Source of the DNA: an uncultured Bacilli bacterium
Lineage (GTDB): Bacteria > Bacillota_I > Bacilli_A > RF39 > UBA660
Length of the DNA: 8,465 nucleotides
Direction of reading: 5' to 3'
Assembly: GCA_947584105.1 (NCBI GenBank)
Contig: CANPWK010000048.1
Span: 1 to 8,465, forward strand
In this document: positions 7,499 through 8,465 of the stretch, piece after piece
How positions within the stretch are numbered: position 1 is the first letter of the stretch
Layout of the letters: every line of letters starts with the position of its first letter
Made by a program: the position numbers and the translations under genes
The notes under the pieces: generated by a model
Told to the model about the DNA's origin: nothing
The model's database searches: none
The model's input: only the letters and a program-made list of their open reading frames with translations

Positions 7499-7527
7499 TT
7501 TATACTAATTTTAGATATAATTATGAA
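7499..7527 (-). promoter_or_regulatory. Promoter of the CmpB-family gene (minus strand)
   Basis: Read on the minus strand, TTCATA (7522-7527) and TATAAA (7499-7504) form a -35/-10 pair with a 17-bp spacer. Transcription would start near 7492 and give a leader of about 30 bases before ATG 7461. The -10 is good (5 of 6) and the -35 is fair (4 of 6). In DNA this AT-rich, chance matches are common, so the call is moderate. Confidence 0.4.
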
Positions 7528-7539
7528 GAATGATATTGC

Positions 7540-7568
7540 TTGAAAAAATAACTGATTTTTGATAAAAT
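7540..7568 (+). promoter_or_regulatory. Promoter of surface-protein paralogue A'
   Basis: TTGAAA (7540-7545) and TAAAAT (7563-7568) are separated by 17 bp, and TG at 7560-7561 makes an extended -10. The TGATAAAAT block and its 20-base distance to the ATG are the same as upstream of gene A. The spacer carries only five Ts where gene A has at least fifteen. It is divergent from the minus-strand promoter at 7499-7527 within the same 127-bp intergenic region, with the -35 elements 12 bp apart. Confidence 0.65.
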
Positions 7569-7588
7569 TAAATAGGAAGGTAGGAAGT

Positions 7589-8465
7589 ATGAAGAAATAT
7601 TTAACAATTTTTATAGTATTTTTATTTATATTTGTAATTAGGGTAAATGCCGAAGAATATAAAACTGGAGAATTAATAAAGTATAAAGGTATAAAGTTTT
7701 ATGTAATAGAAGATAATGATGATTATTTAACACTTTTAAAAGCAACACCGTTTAAACTAGAAGAATTGAAAAATTATACTACTTTAACTAAAGCTTCTTT
7801 TGAAGATTATTATATGGGTTCTTTACCATATTGTAAAGATAATAGTAATAATTGTAAATTTGAAACATCTAATATAAAAGAAGCTTTAGATAATTGGAGT
7901 AAGGATAAATTAGATAATAATGATTTAATAGAAAGTGAAATACCTTATCTTGACAATGCAACTAAATATAAAGTAAGGTTATTAACAAAGGATGAATTAG
8001 TTAATAAATTTTCTTATGTAAAAGATAGTAGTTCTTCAGCATATTATTCTAGTCAAAAGACACCAAAATGGATAACTAATTATGATTATTGGATTATGTA
8101 TTCTAGTCCTGCTGATACTCTTCATCAAATTGTTTCTGAAGGATATGCTTTAAGTAGTTATCTAGTAGCAGGTAAAAGTTTAAATGAAGCATCAGCATCT
8201 TCATTAAGGCCAGTTATAAATTTAAGTAAAAAAGCTAGTATTACAAAATTAAAGCCAGCAGTAAAAAGTATTACTGATAGTGAATTTAAAATAGGTGATA
8301 TAGTAGAATATAATGATGTAGAGTATTATGTCATAAAGAATAGTACCAAAAATGATAAAACAGTAACTATGGTAAAAAGAATGCCATTAACCAAAAAAGA
8401 AGTAGAAACATATGATGGACAGTATACTAGTATAGGTACCCAATATGATATAAATGATGAAGAAA
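7589..8465 (+). CDS. Secreted surface protein, paralogue of gene A (gene A', 3' end beyond window)
   Basis: An open frame of 292 codons runs off the right edge and encodes the N-terminal part of a protein of the same family as gene A. Residues 1-21 are a signal peptide (KK, a hydrophobic core rich in Phe, cleavage after VNA). Domain 1 spans about 24-216: EYKTGEL opening, Cys pair C82/C89, YKVRLLT (127-133), TPKWITNY (158-165) and SLRPVINL (205-212). Domain 2 begins at FKIGDIVEY (233-241) and is cut at residue 292. The opening of domain 1 is about 73% identical to gene A over 44 residues, its middle is more diverged with indels, and the visible part of domain 2 is 90% identical. Start, ribosome site and promoter match gene A in sequence and spacing. 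The C-terminal half and any membrane anchor lie outside the window, so completeness cannot be judged. Confidence 0.85.
   Translation, partial: MKKYLTIFIVFLFIFVIRVNAEEYKTGELIKYKGIKFYVIEDNDDYLTLLKATPFKLEELKNYTTLTKASFEDYYMGSLPYCKDNSNNCKFETSNIKEALDNWSKDKLDNNDLIESEIPYLDNATKYKVRLLTKDELVNKFSYVKDSSSSAYYSSQKTPKWITNYDYWIMYSSPADTLHQIVSEGYALSSYLVAGKSLNEASASSLRPVINLSKKASITKLKPAVKSITDSEFKIGDIVEYNDVEYYVIKNSTKNDKTVTMVKRMPLTKKEVETYDGQYTSIGTQYDINDEE
8261..8465 (+). repeat. Dispersed repeat, copy 2: start of second domain of gene A'
   Basis: This is the partner of 752-956: 183 of 205 bases match with no gaps. Many differences are silent or conservative (7 residue changes in 68). The window ends inside a 25-base stretch that is identical in the two copies, so the repeat very likely continues to the right. 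Confidence 0.9.

Noticed and set aside
7462..7588. Search for a small RNA, riboswitch or short peptide gene in the 127-bp intergenic region
   Set aside because: The space is taken up by two divergent promoters and their ribosome sites. I see no stable hairpin, conserved aptamer pattern or short frame with a ribosome site.
44..8465. Use of TGA as tryptophan (mycoplasma-type code)
   Set aside because: All visible Trp codons are TGG at positions conserved between the paralogues, no in-frame TGA interrupts any gene, and the TGA ending addA is followed within four codons by TAG, so reading it through would add nothing recognisable.

Overview
The window looks like a very AT-rich, low-GC Gram-positive chromosome segment, most likely from an uncultured gut Bacilli/Mollicutes-like lineage (RF39-type or a relative). 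The reasons are the extreme AT bias (stretches of addB near 10% GC), Lys/Asn/Ile/Tyr-rich proteins, Gram-positive-type promoters and GGAGG ribosome sites, the AddAB rather than RecBCD enzyme, and secreted proteins with an N-terminal signal peptide and a C-terminal hydrophobic anchor. The standard code fits: every Trp in the surface protein and the membrane protein is TGG, and TGA ends addA. The taxonomic placement is inference.

Layout. Positions 1-1561 hold a promoter remnant with a 15-base T tract and a 505-residue secreted, two-domain surface protein (gene A), closed by a clear hairpin terminator at 1574-1602. A new promoter at 1604-1632 then drives a tight addB-addA operon (1648-6968), whose two genes overlap by one base. 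Convergent with addA and overlapping it by 11 bp is a minus-strand gene for a five-helix CmpB-family membrane protein (6958-7461). The probable terminator of addBA lies inside the 3' part of that gene. A 127-bp intergenic region (7462-7588) carries back-to-back promoters. The second serves a paralogue of gene A (gene A', 7589 onward), which runs off the right edge after 292 codons.

How the genes work together. AddA and AddB should form the helicase-nuclease that processes double-strand DNA ends for recombination. The CmpB-like protein is of unknown role. The two surface paralogues flank this housekeeping block and share promoter spacing, leader, signal peptide and domain order. They share 89% nucleotide identity over the last 205 bases, so they belong to a multigene family that probably continues outside the window.

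The most interesting points are the long T tract filling the promoter spacer of gene A where gene A' has only five Ts (a possible phase-variation switch), a sortase-like but non-canonical C-terminal motif, an uneven identity pattern between the paralogues, and a compact AddAB whose AddB subunit lacks a P-loop. I do not see a clearly new multi-gene system. Both window ends fall in places where assemblies commonly break (a homopolymer, and a stretch identical between paralogues), so the window may be a whole contig.
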